Of a stretch of 64,000 nucleotides of DNA, positions 1 to 8,475 are shown in pieces. Positions within the stretch are counted from its first letter, which is position 1. Every line of letters starts with the position of its first letter. Below the pieces are notes generated by a model. It was not told where the DNA came from. It was given only the letters and a program-made list of their open reading frames with translations, and did not search any database. A program made the position numbers and the translations under genes. The stretch is from Acinetobacter sp. XH1741. GTDB lineage: Bacteria; Pseudomonadota; Gammaproteobacteria; Pseudomonadales; Moraxellaceae. Location of the stretch: assembly GCF_041021895.1 (NCBI RefSeq), contig NZ_CP157428.1, positions 2,356,001 through 2,420,000 on the forward strand, given 5' to 3'.

Positions 1-282
1 GCATTGCCAGCCAGTCTTATGCCTGAATTGTTTACACTGACTGAGTTGCAAACTATTTATGAAATTATTCTTGGGCAATCCTTAGATAAAAAAGCGTTTA
101 GACGCCGAATGATAGAAGCTGGCGCTGTTGAAGAAACCAACCACAGTAAAATTGTGGGCAAACGCCCAGCTCAGCTTTACCGCTACGCACTCGATTCTTT
201 TGATTTTATATTTCCACGCTCACTTGAATTACCCAGAAATAAAGAGGGTGAAGATAAGCAAAACATTGAGCTTTCTGACTAG
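1..282 (+). CDS. NUDIX/NrtR-like regulator, C-terminal fragment (cut by window edge)
   Basis: The reading frame is open from base 1, so the gene begins outside the window and only the last 93 or so residues are visible. The stretch MPELFTLTELQTIYE, then LDKKAFRRRM and KRPAQLYRY, is the winged-helix tail typical of NrtR-type proteins, in which a NUDIX-like domain that senses ADP-ribose derivatives is fused to a DNA-binding domain controlling NAD-related genes. The NUDIX part itself is not visible, so a plain NUDIX hydrolase with the same tail cannot be excluded. It ends with TAG, 73 bases before the next gene on the same strand. Confidence 0.7.
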   Translation, partial: ALPASLMPELFTLTELQTIYEIILGQSLDKKAFRRRMIEAGAVEETNHSKIVGKRPAQLYRYALDSFDFIFPRSLELPRNKEGEDKQNIELSD

Positions 283-355
283 CGCATATTGATGCACTTT
301 TGATTTATAATGCCGCGCTTATGATTGATGTCATGTTTTGATCAGCACTTTGCCT

Positions 356-1750
356 ATGTCACACGCTTCTTCCTGCTTCCAGCAAAACCAGTTTTTTGTG
401 TTAGTGGAATATCTCACTTCACTGCATGAAATTTATCCTGTGAAACATGAGTTTGCAGGATATCCGGCTGCAATGACATTGGCAGATCGCGTACATTCAG
501 ATCATGATATTGCGCCACTTGATGCCAGCAAAAGTTACCCTGACTCAATCGATAAAGTCTTACACTTTTCAGGTAAGGCGCGAGACATACAAGACTTTGA
601 GTACTTTTTAGAACAAGCTCAAGCAGCCAATATTCAAAACTTGTTATTGCTTACAGGTGATAAACTTAAAGAACATCATAATGGTCGAGATGGACAGCTT
701 CGTAGTCGTTACCTAGAGTCGGTAAACGCCGTGATGGCAGCTAAGCAACATGGTGGGTTTCGTATTGGCGTTGCTTTTAATCCATTTAAATATGTTGAAG
801 CTGAGCGTGATGCGCAGTATTTAAAACTGCATAAGAAGATTAAAGCAGGTGCTGACTTTATCATTACCCAATTGGGCTATGACATTGAAGCTTTAAAACA
901 AGCCAAATTATTTTTAACCAAGCATCATTATTCACAGCAAATACTCGCTTGTGTCATGCCACTGACTTTGGCACGCGCCAATTTTATGGTGAAACATAAA
1001 GTGGCCGGTATTGTGATTACTCCGCACATGCTAAAAGTTCTAGCAGATGAAAAACAAGCAGGGCATACCGACCGTGTTTATTTACGCTGTGCTTTGCAAA
1101 TTTTGATATGTAAATATTTGGGATTTGCTGGAATTCATTTATCTGCTTGCCATAAGCCCGAAGAGCAAATGTTGCTTGAAAGCTATGTCGAGCAATATCG
1201 CCATTTGGAGCTTAAAGCCTTAGAAGAGCTTTGGAACTCACTTTGGCAAGTCACCACAGGCAAAGAATTTGCGCCTGAAATTTCTAGCTTTTCACATTCG
1301 CCTACGTCTAAACAATTAATTAAATATCGCCAGTTACATGTGATGCATGAGGCGTTGTTTGGTTCAAAAATTGCCAAAGGTATGGGGCGCTTTATTTTTA
1401 AAGCATCTTTTTGGGAAAATGCCTTGGTTGCCAAAGCATTACTTAAAACCGAAGTGCTGAGTAAACATAGCCTCGTGGGCTGTGAGAGCTGTGGTCAGTG
1501 CCGTTTAGGTGACACTTTATATATTTGCCCTGAAACGTGTCCAAAAGGTTTAGCCAATGGACCTTGTGGCGGGACAACTTTAGACCGCTGCGAATTTGGT
1601 GACCGTGAATGTATTCATTCAGTTAAAGCGAGACTTGCAAAAGCTCTTGAACAAACCGAAGTATTAAAAGAAAAACTCATTCCAACTGTGCCGATTGAAA
1701 AGAGAGGAACCAGTTCTTGGAAAAATTGGTATTTAGCAACTGAGGCTTGA
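356..1750 (+). CDS. Methylenetetrahydrofolate reductase-like protein with MTHFR C-terminal Cys domain
   Basis: Residues up to about 300 read as a MetF-like TIM barrel (LLLTGDKL, then GFRIGVAFNPFK, then GADFIITQLGYD), the fold that binds FAD and folate. The tail carries the cysteine-rich module CESCGQCRLGD...CPKGLANGPCGG...CEFGDRECIH, characteristic of the MTHFR C-terminal family that accompanies divergent MetF proteins. It probably takes part in one-carbon metabolism, but the substrate is not certain. I chose the ATG at 356; an in-frame TTG at 338 is possible. No strong ribosome-binding site precedes either. Length, about 464 residues, fits two-domain members. Confidence 0.75.
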   Translation: MSHASSCFQQNQFFVLVEYLTSLHEIYPVKHEFAGYPAAMTLADRVHSDHDIAPLDASKSYPDSIDKVLHFSGKARDIQDFEYFLEQAQAANIQNLLLLTGDKLKEHHNGRDGQLRSRYLESVNAVMAAKQHGGFRIGVAFNPFKYVEAERDAQYLKLHKKIKAGADFIITQLGYDIEALKQAKLFLTKHHYSQQILACVMPLTLARANFMVKHKVAGIVITPHMLKVLADEKQAGHTDRVYLRCALQILICKYLGFAGIHLSACHKPEEQMLLESYVEQYRHLELKALEELWNSLWQVTTGKEFAPEISSFSHSPTSKQLIKYRQLHVMHEALFGSKIAKGMGRFIFKASFWENALVAKALLKTEVLSKHSLVGCESCGQCRLGDTLYICPETCPKGLANGPCGGTTLDRCEFGDRECIHSVKARLAKALEQTEVLKEKLIPTVPIEKRGTSSWKNWYLATEA

Positions 1751-1765
1751 ATTTACCTGCCTTGG

Positions 1766-2026
1766 ATGGTCCTAAAACCCAAACTAACGTTGATGCAATC
1801 ACAAAACAGCAAGGTATTGCTGCCAATTACTGTGTCCGAAAATCAACAAATGCCGCAAACAGAAAAAGAGATTCGTCCTGTTACAGGTGATGTCTATTTA
1901 AAACTACATGATACAGGCATGGTACCATTTACCTTGATAATCAAAGACAAAGCTTATTTTAAACTTGCAGAAAAAGTTTCTATAGTCGATTTTCAGGGCG
2001 TGTTGAAAATGGCAAAACTCTATTAG
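1766..2026 (+). CDS. Small hypothetical protein
   Basis: An 86-codon frame starts 15 bases after the MTHFR-like gene on the same strand. The product is basic in its N-terminal half and has no signal peptide or motif that I recognise. No Shine-Dalgarno sequence is visible before ATG 1766 or the in-frame ATG at 1793. It could be a real small gene co-transcribed with its neighbour or a chance frame, so I keep it at low confidence and assign no function. Confidence 0.35.
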   Translation: MVLKPKLTLMQSQNSKVLLPITVSENQQMPQTEKEIRPVTGDVYLKLHDTGMVPFTLIIKDKAYFKLAEKVSIVDFQGVLKMAKLY

Positions 2027-2144
2027 TAATTCTGCTGTCGGATATTTGTTGGTTTGGTCATTATCTTTACTTATTTAGCTATTAATTTTTGTAGTCAGGA
2101 GACTGACATACTCTTAAATTTAGTCTGATTAAGGAAAGCTTATA

Positions 2145-3731
2145 ATGAAAACATACACTATAAAGATGCGAGGACTATTGGTGGCTGCTTTGGCCATCGG
2201 ACCTATGTTTCTGGTTGGCTGTCATGTAGGAAAATCATCAAGTGACACTAGTGTTTCGGTAGCACCTAATGATATTAGTAAAGTACAAAACGTGGTGGTG
2301 ATTTATTTGGAAAACCGTTCATTTGATAATTTGTTCGGTAACTTTCCAGGTGCTAACGGTATAAATAACTACACAAGTGCCAATGCACAGGTTGATTTTG
2401 ATGGCAAAACAACGCTGACAACATTGCCTCCAGTATGGGGAAGTGAAACCGATCCAAATTTGGGTTTAGTCAGTAAATTAACGAACGCACCTTTCCGCCT
2501 TGATGCTGCCCCAGTTAGTCTTCCTCAATCTGCTACTGGTCCTGACCTTGTTCACCGTTTTTACCAAAATCAGATGCAGATCAATGGTGGAGCAAATAAT
2601 ATGTTTGCTGCTTACTCCAACCGTGGTGGTCTGGTTATGGGCACCTACGATGGCTCAGCTCTAAACCTATTTAAACTAGCTCAGCAATATACACTGGCTG
2701 ACAATTTCTTCATGGGAGCATTTGGTGGTTCGTTCCTAAACCACCAATATTTTATATGTGCTTGCGCACCCTATAACCCGGCAGCACCTGCTAACATGCG
2801 TGCCATAGTGACTACACCAGGTGGTTCTAGTCTAGTAATTAATTCTGCTAAACCACCAAGTAGTGTACAAAATGGTCAAGTTAAGTTTGTCCAAGATGGC
2901 CAATATACTGATGATGGCTATGCTGTGAATACCATTTTGCCTCCTTATCAACCTTCAGCTTCTGCAGCTGCACCGGGTGCTAACCCAATGCTATCCAACC
3001 CAGCCGACCCGAACAATCCAGTATTGCCTCCAATTGATTCTAGCAAGACCATTACTATTGGTGATACGTTGAGTAATGGCGGTATTAGCTGGAAATGGTA
3101 TGCTGGTGCTTGGAATGATGCTTTGAAAGAAGGTACTTCACCGAATATCGGTACTACTGCTAATCCGTACAAAATCATCTGGGCTGAACAACCGGGTCAA
3201 GAGGACTTCGAGCCACATCATCAACCATTCAACTACTATACTCGTTTTGATCCAACAACAACGTCTGGTCAAAATGAGCGTTCTGCTCACTTAAAAGATG
3301 CAATTGATCTCTATGCTGATGCGGCAGCTGGTACTTTACCAGCAGTTTCTTTCTATAAGCCGGCTGGTAACATCAATGCTCACCCTGGTTATTCAGATAT
3401 TCAGAGTTCTGATGCAGAAGTTGCAAAAATTGTTGGAGCACTGCAAAAAAGCCCACAATGGGGTCATATGGCTGTGATTATTACTACAGATGAAAACGGT
3501 GGTTTCTTTGATCACGTAGCACCGCCTAAAGGTGATCGTTTTGGTCCCGGTACTCGTATCCCTGCAGTTGTGATTTCTCCGTACGCTAAAAAAGGATTTG
3601 TGGATCACACCTATTATGACACTGCGTCTATTCTGAAATTCATTACCAAACGTTTTAACTTGAAACCATTAGCTGGTTTCCGTCAAGCGACTGGTGACCT
3701 GACTAATGCGTTTGATTTTACTAAAAATTAA
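2145..3731 (+). CDS. Acid phosphatase / phospholipase C-type phosphoesterase lipoprotein
   Basis: The protein starts with a lipoprotein signal (basic start, LLVAALAIGPMF, lipobox LVGC with Cys26), so it is exported and probably lipid-anchored. VVVIYLENRSFDNLFGNFPG near residue 50 and TDENGGFFDHVAPP with DRFGPGTRIPAVVISPY near residue 450 are hallmark blocks of the phosphoesterase family that includes bacterial phospholipase C and Francisella AcpA-type acid phosphatase; the E-N and D-E-N-G residues are the expected metal and catalytic positions. At 528 residues it is full length for the AcpA type and shorter than haemolytic PlcC enzymes. Role inferred: phosphate scavenging or phospholipid cleavage in the periplasm or outside the cell. 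AAGGAAAG precedes ATG 2145. Confidence 0.85.
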   Translation: MKTYTIKMRGLLVAALAIGPMFLVGCHVGKSSSDTSVSVAPNDISKVQNVVVIYLENRSFDNLFGNFPGANGINNYTSANAQVDFDGKTTLTTLPPVWGSETDPNLGLVSKLTNAPFRLDAAPVSLPQSATGPDLVHRFYQNQMQINGGANNMFAAYSNRGGLVMGTYDGSALNLFKLAQQYTLADNFFMGAFGGSFLNHQYFICACAPYNPAAPANMRAIVTTPGGSSLVINSAKPPSSVQNGQVKFVQDGQYTDDGYAVNTILPPYQPSASAAAPGANPMLSNPADPNNPVLPPIDSSKTITIGDTLSNGGISWKWYAGAWNDALKEGTSPNIGTTANPYKIIWAEQPGQEDFEPHHQPFNYYTRFDPTTTSGQNERSAHLKDAIDLYADAAAGTLPAVSFYKPAGNINAHPGYSDIQSSDAEVAKIVGALQKSPQWGHMAVIITTDENGGFFDHVAPPKGDRFGPGTRIPAVVISPYAKKGFVDHTYYDTASILKFITKRFNLKPLAGFRQATGDLTNAFDFTKN

Positions 3732-4091
3732 TACTGTGAATACTTGCATTGACATTAAAAATTTAATGTCAGTTTTCTTTTAACTTATCTGAAGTTTTAA
3801 GATTCATGGCTGCATGGGGGCTGGCATAGTTATAAAAGCTTCCCATTCGGTTAGGTTTATATTTTAAGGTCAATAGTACCGATTGAGACTAAAACCAGCT
3901 TTTAGAAAAATTTGAGACTTAAGTTTTTTATTACTCCTTGATTTGATTTTGTTAAAAAATCAGAAGATATGCTAAAGCAGAGCGATAATTTTAAAAATAA
4001 CAATTGTTTGCCTTAATTATGTCCAATAAAAACGATCGCGTAGGAGTATACTTAAAGCAAATCTTTTGCGTTAAAAGAAAAGGCTGTCTCA
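3732..4091. other. Intergenic stretch
   Basis: The first 50 bases hold the terminator listed at 3750-3783. The remainder is AT-rich with no convincing reading frame. The promoter of the small lipoprotein at 4092 must lie here, but I see no box good enough to name. Confidence 0.5.
3750..3783 (+). terminator. Rho-independent terminator of the phosphoesterase gene
   Basis: The arms TGACATTAAA (3750-3759) and TTTAATGTCA (3762-3771) are perfectly complementary and are followed by GTTTTCTTTT, 18 bases after the stop codon. Confidence 0.75.
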
Positions 4092-4223
4092 ATGAAAAAG
4101 TTGGTTGCTGCACTTGCTGCACTTGCTGTAATTGTTGTTTTAACTGGATGCGTTTATGACCCTGTTAATTATGACAAAATACACGACCAAGAGTTCCAAG
4201 ACCACCTCAGGCAAAATGGTTAG
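4092..4223 (+). CDS. Small entericidin-like lipoprotein (43 residues)
   Basis: The frame ATG 4092 to TAG 4223 gives 43 residues: a Lys-Lys start, an Ala/Leu/Val hydrophobic run, and a lipobox LTGC with Cys20, followed by a short acidic-basic tail ending in LRQNG. It is the size and layout of an entericidin-type or other tiny outer-membrane lipoprotein; no function can be given beyond that. AGG lies about 9 bases before the start, and a strong terminator follows directly, which supports a real stand-alone gene. Confidence 0.7.
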   Translation: MKKLVAALAALAVIVVLTGCVYDPVNYDKIHDQEFQDHLRQNG

Positions 4224-4230
4224 TAATAAA

Positions 4231-4259
4231 AAACCCACTCAATGAGTGGGTTTCGTTTT
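4231..4259 (+). terminator. Rho-independent terminator of the small lipoprotein gene
   Basis: AACCCACT and AGTGGGTT form a perfect stem around CAATG and are followed by TTCGTTTT, starting 8 bases after the stop at 4223. Confidence 0.85.
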
Positions 4260-4329
4260 ATGAGTTTTTTTATTTATAAATATCTGATGTTTTTGATAAT
4301 ATACCTTAAATTAAATTGTTAGATTAAAA

Positions 4330-4698
4330 ATGAAAAGATATTTATTATTAGCTTGTATCATCTTTTCAAATGGTTGTATGGCATATTCGGATATTCCTAA
4401 CCTTCAAACATCGTGTGAACGTATAAGCATACAAGCAGAAAAAGTTATGGAAAGGAGACAAGCAGGTGTAACTTTAAGTGATGAAAAAGAAGTACTCAGA
4501 AAATTCAGGGAAATACATAAGTTTAATTCTGAAAGTTCAAAATCAGCATTTGAAATAGTTTTAGATAAAATTTTAATTGAAGTTAATAATGAAAATATCA
4601 AAGAAAGTGACTTTGAAAAAGAAATGATGATCAGTGGCTACAGACAAAGAATTTTCTATAAATTTTTATCTGGTGAGCTTCTTGATAAGCCAATATAA
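4330..4698 (+). CDS. Secreted hypothetical protein (122 residues)
   Basis: The N-terminus MKRYLLLACIIFSNGCMAYS is a signal peptide; SNGC is a weak lipobox, so either cleavage after the Ala or lipidation at Cys16 is possible. The mature part is helical and charged (SCERISIQAEKVMERRQAG, later KEVLRKFREIHKF) with one further Cys near the start. I recognise no family. Its codons are AT-rich, like those of the next gene. It sits between two small exported proteins and may act in the envelope; that is inference only. Confidence 0.6.
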   Translation: MKRYLLLACIIFSNGCMAYSDIPNLQTSCERISIQAEKVMERRQAGVTLSDEKEVLRKFREIHKFNSESSKSAFEIVLDKILIEVNNENIKESDFEKEMMISGYRQRIFYKFLSGELLDKPI

Positions 4699-4734
4699 AT
4701 TCTAAAACTCAAAAATAAAAAGACTCTGTTTAGA

Positions 4735-4762
4735 AAAGCTCGCATATTCGGGCTTTATTATA
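4735..4762 (+). terminator. Probable terminator
   Basis: AAAGCTCG (4735-4742) pairs with CGGGCTTT (4749-4756), one T-G pair included, followed by ATTAT. It lies 37 bases after the 122-residue gene. The T-tract is weak. Confidence 0.45.
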
Positions 4763-4896
4763 GCTTCTAAAAGCTAAACAAGTTTATTTAGTAGTAGACG
4801 ATGCACCAAAAAAATAAGATATGGAGCAATAGATTTTTTATTAAAGTTATATAAAATTTACGTATTCCAATATTTTGTAATGAGCATATTAATTTT

Positions 4897-5325
4897 ATGG
4901 GTAGAGTATTATTATCTTTTATAAGTTTATTGATTATTAGCCCAGTATGCAGTGCTGATGATTTTTTTGAAAAAAAACCTTCAATCTTAATTGCTAAAGA
5001 TGAAGAAGCTCAAAATAATAAGAGTAGTAATAATTTTGATTTTTTCGAGTCATCAAACCAACAAAAAATAGATCGTATAAATCAAGTTTTTAGACAGGCT
5101 GAGCGAAATAAAGATGTTCTATTCCAGACGTCCAATATGACTGATTATGATAAAGCACAATATTACAGAGAAAATAAGTTTGATAATTATAGAGGGTATT
5201 CACCGCACATTGAATCTACACCTAATAGACAAGTAATTTCAGAAGAAGAATATGAAAAGCTAATGGAGCAAAAAAGAAAATCGAGAAAAGTTGATCGAAG
5301 CCTTCTGTATTTATTCGACAAGTAA
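4897..5325 (+). CDS. Exported hypothetical protein (142 residues)
   Basis: The product begins with a clear signal peptide (MGRVLLSFISLLIISPVCSA, likely cleavage after Ala20) and continues with a low-complexity, strongly charged chain rich in Asn, Lys, Glu and Phe (DDFFEKKPS, later DFFESSNQQKIDRINQVF). DFF recurs in DDFFEKK and DFFESS. The C-terminal third is basic (EQKRKSRKVDRS). There is no domain I recognise. It may be a periplasmic protein that is largely unstructured. No strong ribosome-binding site is seen. Confidence 0.55.
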   Translation: MGRVLLSFISLLIISPVCSADDFFEKKPSILIAKDEEAQNNKSSNNFDFFESSNQQKIDRINQVFRQAERNKDVLFQTSNMTDYDKAQYYRENKFDNYRGYSPHIESTPNRQVISEEEYEKLMEQKRKSRKVDRSLLYLFDK

Positions 5326-5443
5326 ATTCAGAGGAAGACTTTCAATAGCTAAAAAGTATAATTTGTTTCAGGGAAAAGTGTTATTAGGAATTATGCTTTA
5401 AAATTATTTTAATATTTGCGCATAAATGTTATAGAAAAGGATG

Positions 5444-5488
5444 AGATCGGTCATAAGAATAAGCTCAAAAGAAGCACTTAACCGATCT
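5444..5488. promoter_or_regulatory. Inverted repeat upstream of the LuxR gene, possible operator
   Basis: AGATCGGT at 5444-5451 is repeated in inverted form as ACCGATCT at 5481-5488, with 29 bases between, ending 37 bases before the LuxR-type start. It could be a regulator-binding dyad or a long-range stem. Confidence 0.3.
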
Positions 5489-5525
5489 TCTTAAAAATCG
5501 ATGGATTTCGTTAAATAGGCAGACT

Positions 5526-6245
5526 ATGACTGCACTTTTAGAACAAGATTTAAGCCCCTCTGAGTTCACCTTGTTTTCTGAAATATTATGGAAACTTGGC
5601 TCAGGGAAAGGGCAATACAATTTACGTGAAAATATCATTGCAGATATTGCCATTTTATTAAGGGCCGATTTCGCTGCATCTTATATTTGGGATTCAGCGC
5701 ATAACTTATCGAAAAAAGGCGTGATATGGAAAATCGACCCAAAAGCCATGAAGGACTATGAGAGTGTTTGGCAATTTGCAGATCCGATTACTGCACAGCT
5801 TCGTAAACTCCAGAAACCGACATTTGTAAATGAAGTCATGCCTCTAGCTGACCTTAAAAAAACACCGTATTACAATGAGTTTTTAAGAGCCTATGGTTTG
5901 TATCACGGTATAAATATTTACTTTGTCCGAAATGGCATGGATATTGGTGATTTACGCATTTGGCGTGCGAAAGACGCCGATACGTTTGGTGACCGTGAAA
6001 AAAGAATATTAAACCTACTTGAGCCTTATTTTACTCAAGCCTTACCAGCAGATTTATCAACCCAATACGGTTTAACTTCACGTGAACAAGAAGTGGTTCG
6101 CTTGGTATCTAAAGGCTTAAGTGATAAACACGTGGCAAATTTACTAGGTATTGGTTTTACCACATTAAGAACTCATTTGAACAATTCTATGAGAAAAATC
6201 GGCTGCAATAATCGCACTGAAATGGCGTTGCTTATTCAACATTAA
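5526..6245 (+). CDS. LuxR-family transcriptional regulator
   Basis: The C-terminal 60 residues (YGLTSREQEVVRLVSKGLSD, then KHVANLLGIGFTTLRTHLNN and MRKIGCNNRTEMALL) are a complete LuxR/NarL helix-turn-helix. The N-terminal 170 residues look like a GAF-type sensory module rather than a receiver: there is no phosphoacceptor pattern and no clear acyl-homoserine-lactone pocket. It lies 92 bases upstream of the amidase on the same strand and may control it, perhaps in response to an aromatic or amide ligand; this is inference. The start follows TAGGCAGACT. Confidence 0.85.
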   Translation: MTALLEQDLSPSEFTLFSEILWKLGSGKGQYNLRENIIADIAILLRADFAASYIWDSAHNLSKKGVIWKIDPKAMKDYESVWQFADPITAQLRKLQKPTFVNEVMPLADLKKTPYYNEFLRAYGLYHGINIYFVRNGMDIGDLRIWRAKDADTFGDREKRILNLLEPYFTQALPADLSTQYGLTSREQEVVRLVSKGLSDKHVANLLGIGFTTLRTHLNNSMRKIGCNNRTEMALLIQH

Positions 6246-6255
6246 AGTTTAAGCA

Positions 6256-6275
6256 ATCCTCAATTTTGAGGATGC
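6256..6275 (+). terminator. Small hairpin after the LuxR gene
   Basis: ATCCTCAA and TTGAGGAT form an 8-bp stem just after the stop at 6245. No T-tract follows, so it may be an mRNA-end or processing hairpin rather than a full terminator. Confidence 0.35.
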
Positions 6276-6337
6276 GAATGAATGAGCAATTTATACTAAG
6301 TTCCTAAAATTACAACTTAAATGGATTCAAAATTACT

Positions 6338-7798
6338 ATGTTAAATACACATGAAAAAAATAACTGGATCGAATCACTTGATCTATCAAATGCCTCAGTA
6401 GATTTCATTACTCAATTGATTCAAGAGAGAAAAGTATCTTGTGAAGAGCTTGTGCATCATTACTTCAATACGATTGAAAAACAGCAATCCTTAAACGCAT
6501 TTATTAGCACAGATAAGGCTTCGGCAATTCAACAAGCTCAATATTGGGATAAATACCTACTCAGTGGAAAACCATGTCCAGCTTTGATGGGTATTTTAAT
6601 TGCGGTTAAAGATAATATTCATGTTGCAGGTTTCCCAAATAGTGCAGGTACACCAGCTTTAGCTCAATTTAGACCTCAAACTTCTGCGCCCGTTATTCAA
6701 AAACTGATTGATCACGGCGCGATTATTGTTGGTAAAGCCAATATGCACGAATTGGCCTTTGGGGTCACAGGTTATAATACTGCCATGCATATAGAGGGCG
6801 TGGTGGGTATACGAAATGCCGTAAACCCATTACATATTGCGGGCGGATCTTCTTCGGGTAGTGCGGTAGCTGTTGCCGCGGGTATGGTTCCGATTGCTAT
6901 GGGCACAGACACAGGCGCTTCGATTAGATTACCGAGTGCATTAAATGGTTGTGTGGGTTTTCGTCCAACGGTAGGACGGTATTCACAAGACGGTATTACC
7001 CCAATTTCACATACTCGGGATACCGCTGGCCCCATAGCGCATACCGTATCGGATATTATTTTAATTGATGAGCTTATTACTCAAGAACCAAGAAAAAAAC
7101 CATTACCACCTCATCAAATTCGGCTCGGTATCAATTCATATTTTTGGAATAATTTAGATGAAGACGTTCATGAGCAGGCGCATATTGCGCTTGAGCTTTT
7201 AAAAGATGCTGGAGTCGAAATTATTCCTGTCGATATGCCGAATTTAGAACAGCTCAATCAAGCGGTTTCATTTCCTGTGGCCATCTATGAAGGCAAATAT
7301 GATCTGATTCAATATTTGAAAGATCATCAGGTAAATTTGACCATAGAGGCTGTAGTCGATCAGATTTCAAGCCCAGATGTACAAGCAATTTTTAAACTGA
7401 ATATTCTTCCTGAGTTAACTCTAGATCCGACGGGGCAAATTGTTCCTGTTTTACCTTTGTATGAAAAAGCCATTAATGAAGCTCGGCCACAGTTGATTGA
7501 ACTCTACCAAAACACCTTTAAAGCGCATAACTTACATGCTTTATTATTTCCGACGTCACCAATTGTTGCACCACTAGCAAACGAACAAGTCTATTTAATA
7601 GAAACTTTCCAGACACTAATGCGAAACACAGACCCCGGCAGTAATATTGGAATACCGGGACTGAGCTTACCCATAGGAAAGGGTGCGAAATCAAAACTGC
7701 CAGTTGGATTTGAAATAGATGGCCTAGCTCACCAAGATAGTGAGCTGCTTGCGATAGGAGTAACTTTAGAAGAAATTTTTAAGGGTTTAAATAAATAA
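6338..7798 (+). CDS. Amidase-signature family amidohydrolase
   Basis: The protein has the complete amidase signature: catalytic Lys in LIAVKDNIHV, the Gly/Ser loop GGSSSGSAVAVAAG with the cis-Ser, and the nucleophile in GTDTGASIRLPSALNG. At 486 residues it is full length for indoleacetamide hydrolase-like and mandelamide hydrolase-like enzymes, which hydrolyse amides to acids. No signal peptide is seen, so it is cytoplasmic. Substrate is unknown. The downstream operon encodes a GH3-type amide-forming enzyme, so the amidase might act on a related amide, but a 677-base gap with a terminator separates them. Confidence 0.85.
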   Translation: MLNTHEKNNWIESLDLSNASVDFITQLIQERKVSCEELVHHYFNTIEKQQSLNAFISTDKASAIQQAQYWDKYLLSGKPCPALMGILIAVKDNIHVAGFPNSAGTPALAQFRPQTSAPVIQKLIDHGAIIVGKANMHELAFGVTGYNTAMHIEGVVGIRNAVNPLHIAGGSSSGSAVAVAAGMVPIAMGTDTGASIRLPSALNGCVGFRPTVGRYSQDGITPISHTRDTAGPIAHTVSDIILIDELITQEPRKKPLPPHQIRLGINSYFWNNLDEDVHEQAHIALELLKDAGVEIIPVDMPNLEQLNQAVSFPVAIYEGKYDLIQYLKDHQVNLTIEAVVDQISSPDVQAIFKLNILPELTLDPTGQIVPVLPLYEKAINEARPQLIELYQNTFKAHNLHALLFPTSPIVAPLANEQVYLIETFQTLMRNTDPGSNIGIPGLSLPIGKGAKSKLPVGFEIDGLAHQDSELLAIGVTLEEIFKGLNK

Positions 7799-8475
7799 AA
7801 ACCATTACTTAAACTGCTATTTTTAAAGGTTTGTTTGTCTTTTAATAATAGGTTTAAATTTGTTTGTAAGTCTGTACGTATCTGAAAAATTATAAGCCAT
7901 TTTACTTGTTATAATGGCTTATTTATTAAACAAATTATCACTTGCTGGATTTACAAATTTTGTCAGTTTTACTGTTGTTAATTTGAGAAAATATAATATT
8001 TATAACTTATATATATCTTATTTTTATAGCTATAATAATTTTGATTGTTAACTAATTTTTAAATTACATATTATTTTAATTAATAATATTTAAATATTAC
8101 AAAATAAAATTTATTCTTAATATTATTGCAATAATTTTCTGTGCTGGAAGATTGTTTAATTAGAATCAATTAAAAATTAATTTGTTTATTAACAATTAAT
8201 TAGGTTTAATTTTTAAGTGGATTTATTACGAGAAATCTACACCAATTCGAATTACATAATTTTTAAACATAGTTTATATAATATGCTTTATTGACATAAA
8301 TAGAAAAAATATATGGCAAAGAGGTCAATGTTATTTAATTAACTTCACAACCATAATTTGCACCAAATTTTACGCTGTCACGATTCATTGATAAAACCAA
8401 GTGAAAAGTTACGTAAAAAAGAAACCAATAATTTTATTGGCTTAAATAAAAAATCGAATATTACAAATAAGCGGA
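7799..8475. other. AT-rich intergenic region
   Basis: This stretch holds the amidase terminator (7892-7925) and then about 550 bases of very AT-rich DNA without a credible reading frame. Promoter and regulatory sequence for the exporter/GH3 operon starting at 8476 must lie here. No operator dyad stood out. Confidence 0.5.
7892..7928 (+). terminator. Rho-independent terminator of the amidase gene
   Basis: ATAAGCCATT (7892-7901) and AATGGCTTAT (7913-7922) are a perfect 10-bp stem with a short loop, followed by TTATTAAA. Confidence 0.7.

Noticed and set aside
3771..4091. Further small gene before the entericidin-like lipoprotein
   Set aside because: No frame with a start, ribosome-binding site and sensible composition.
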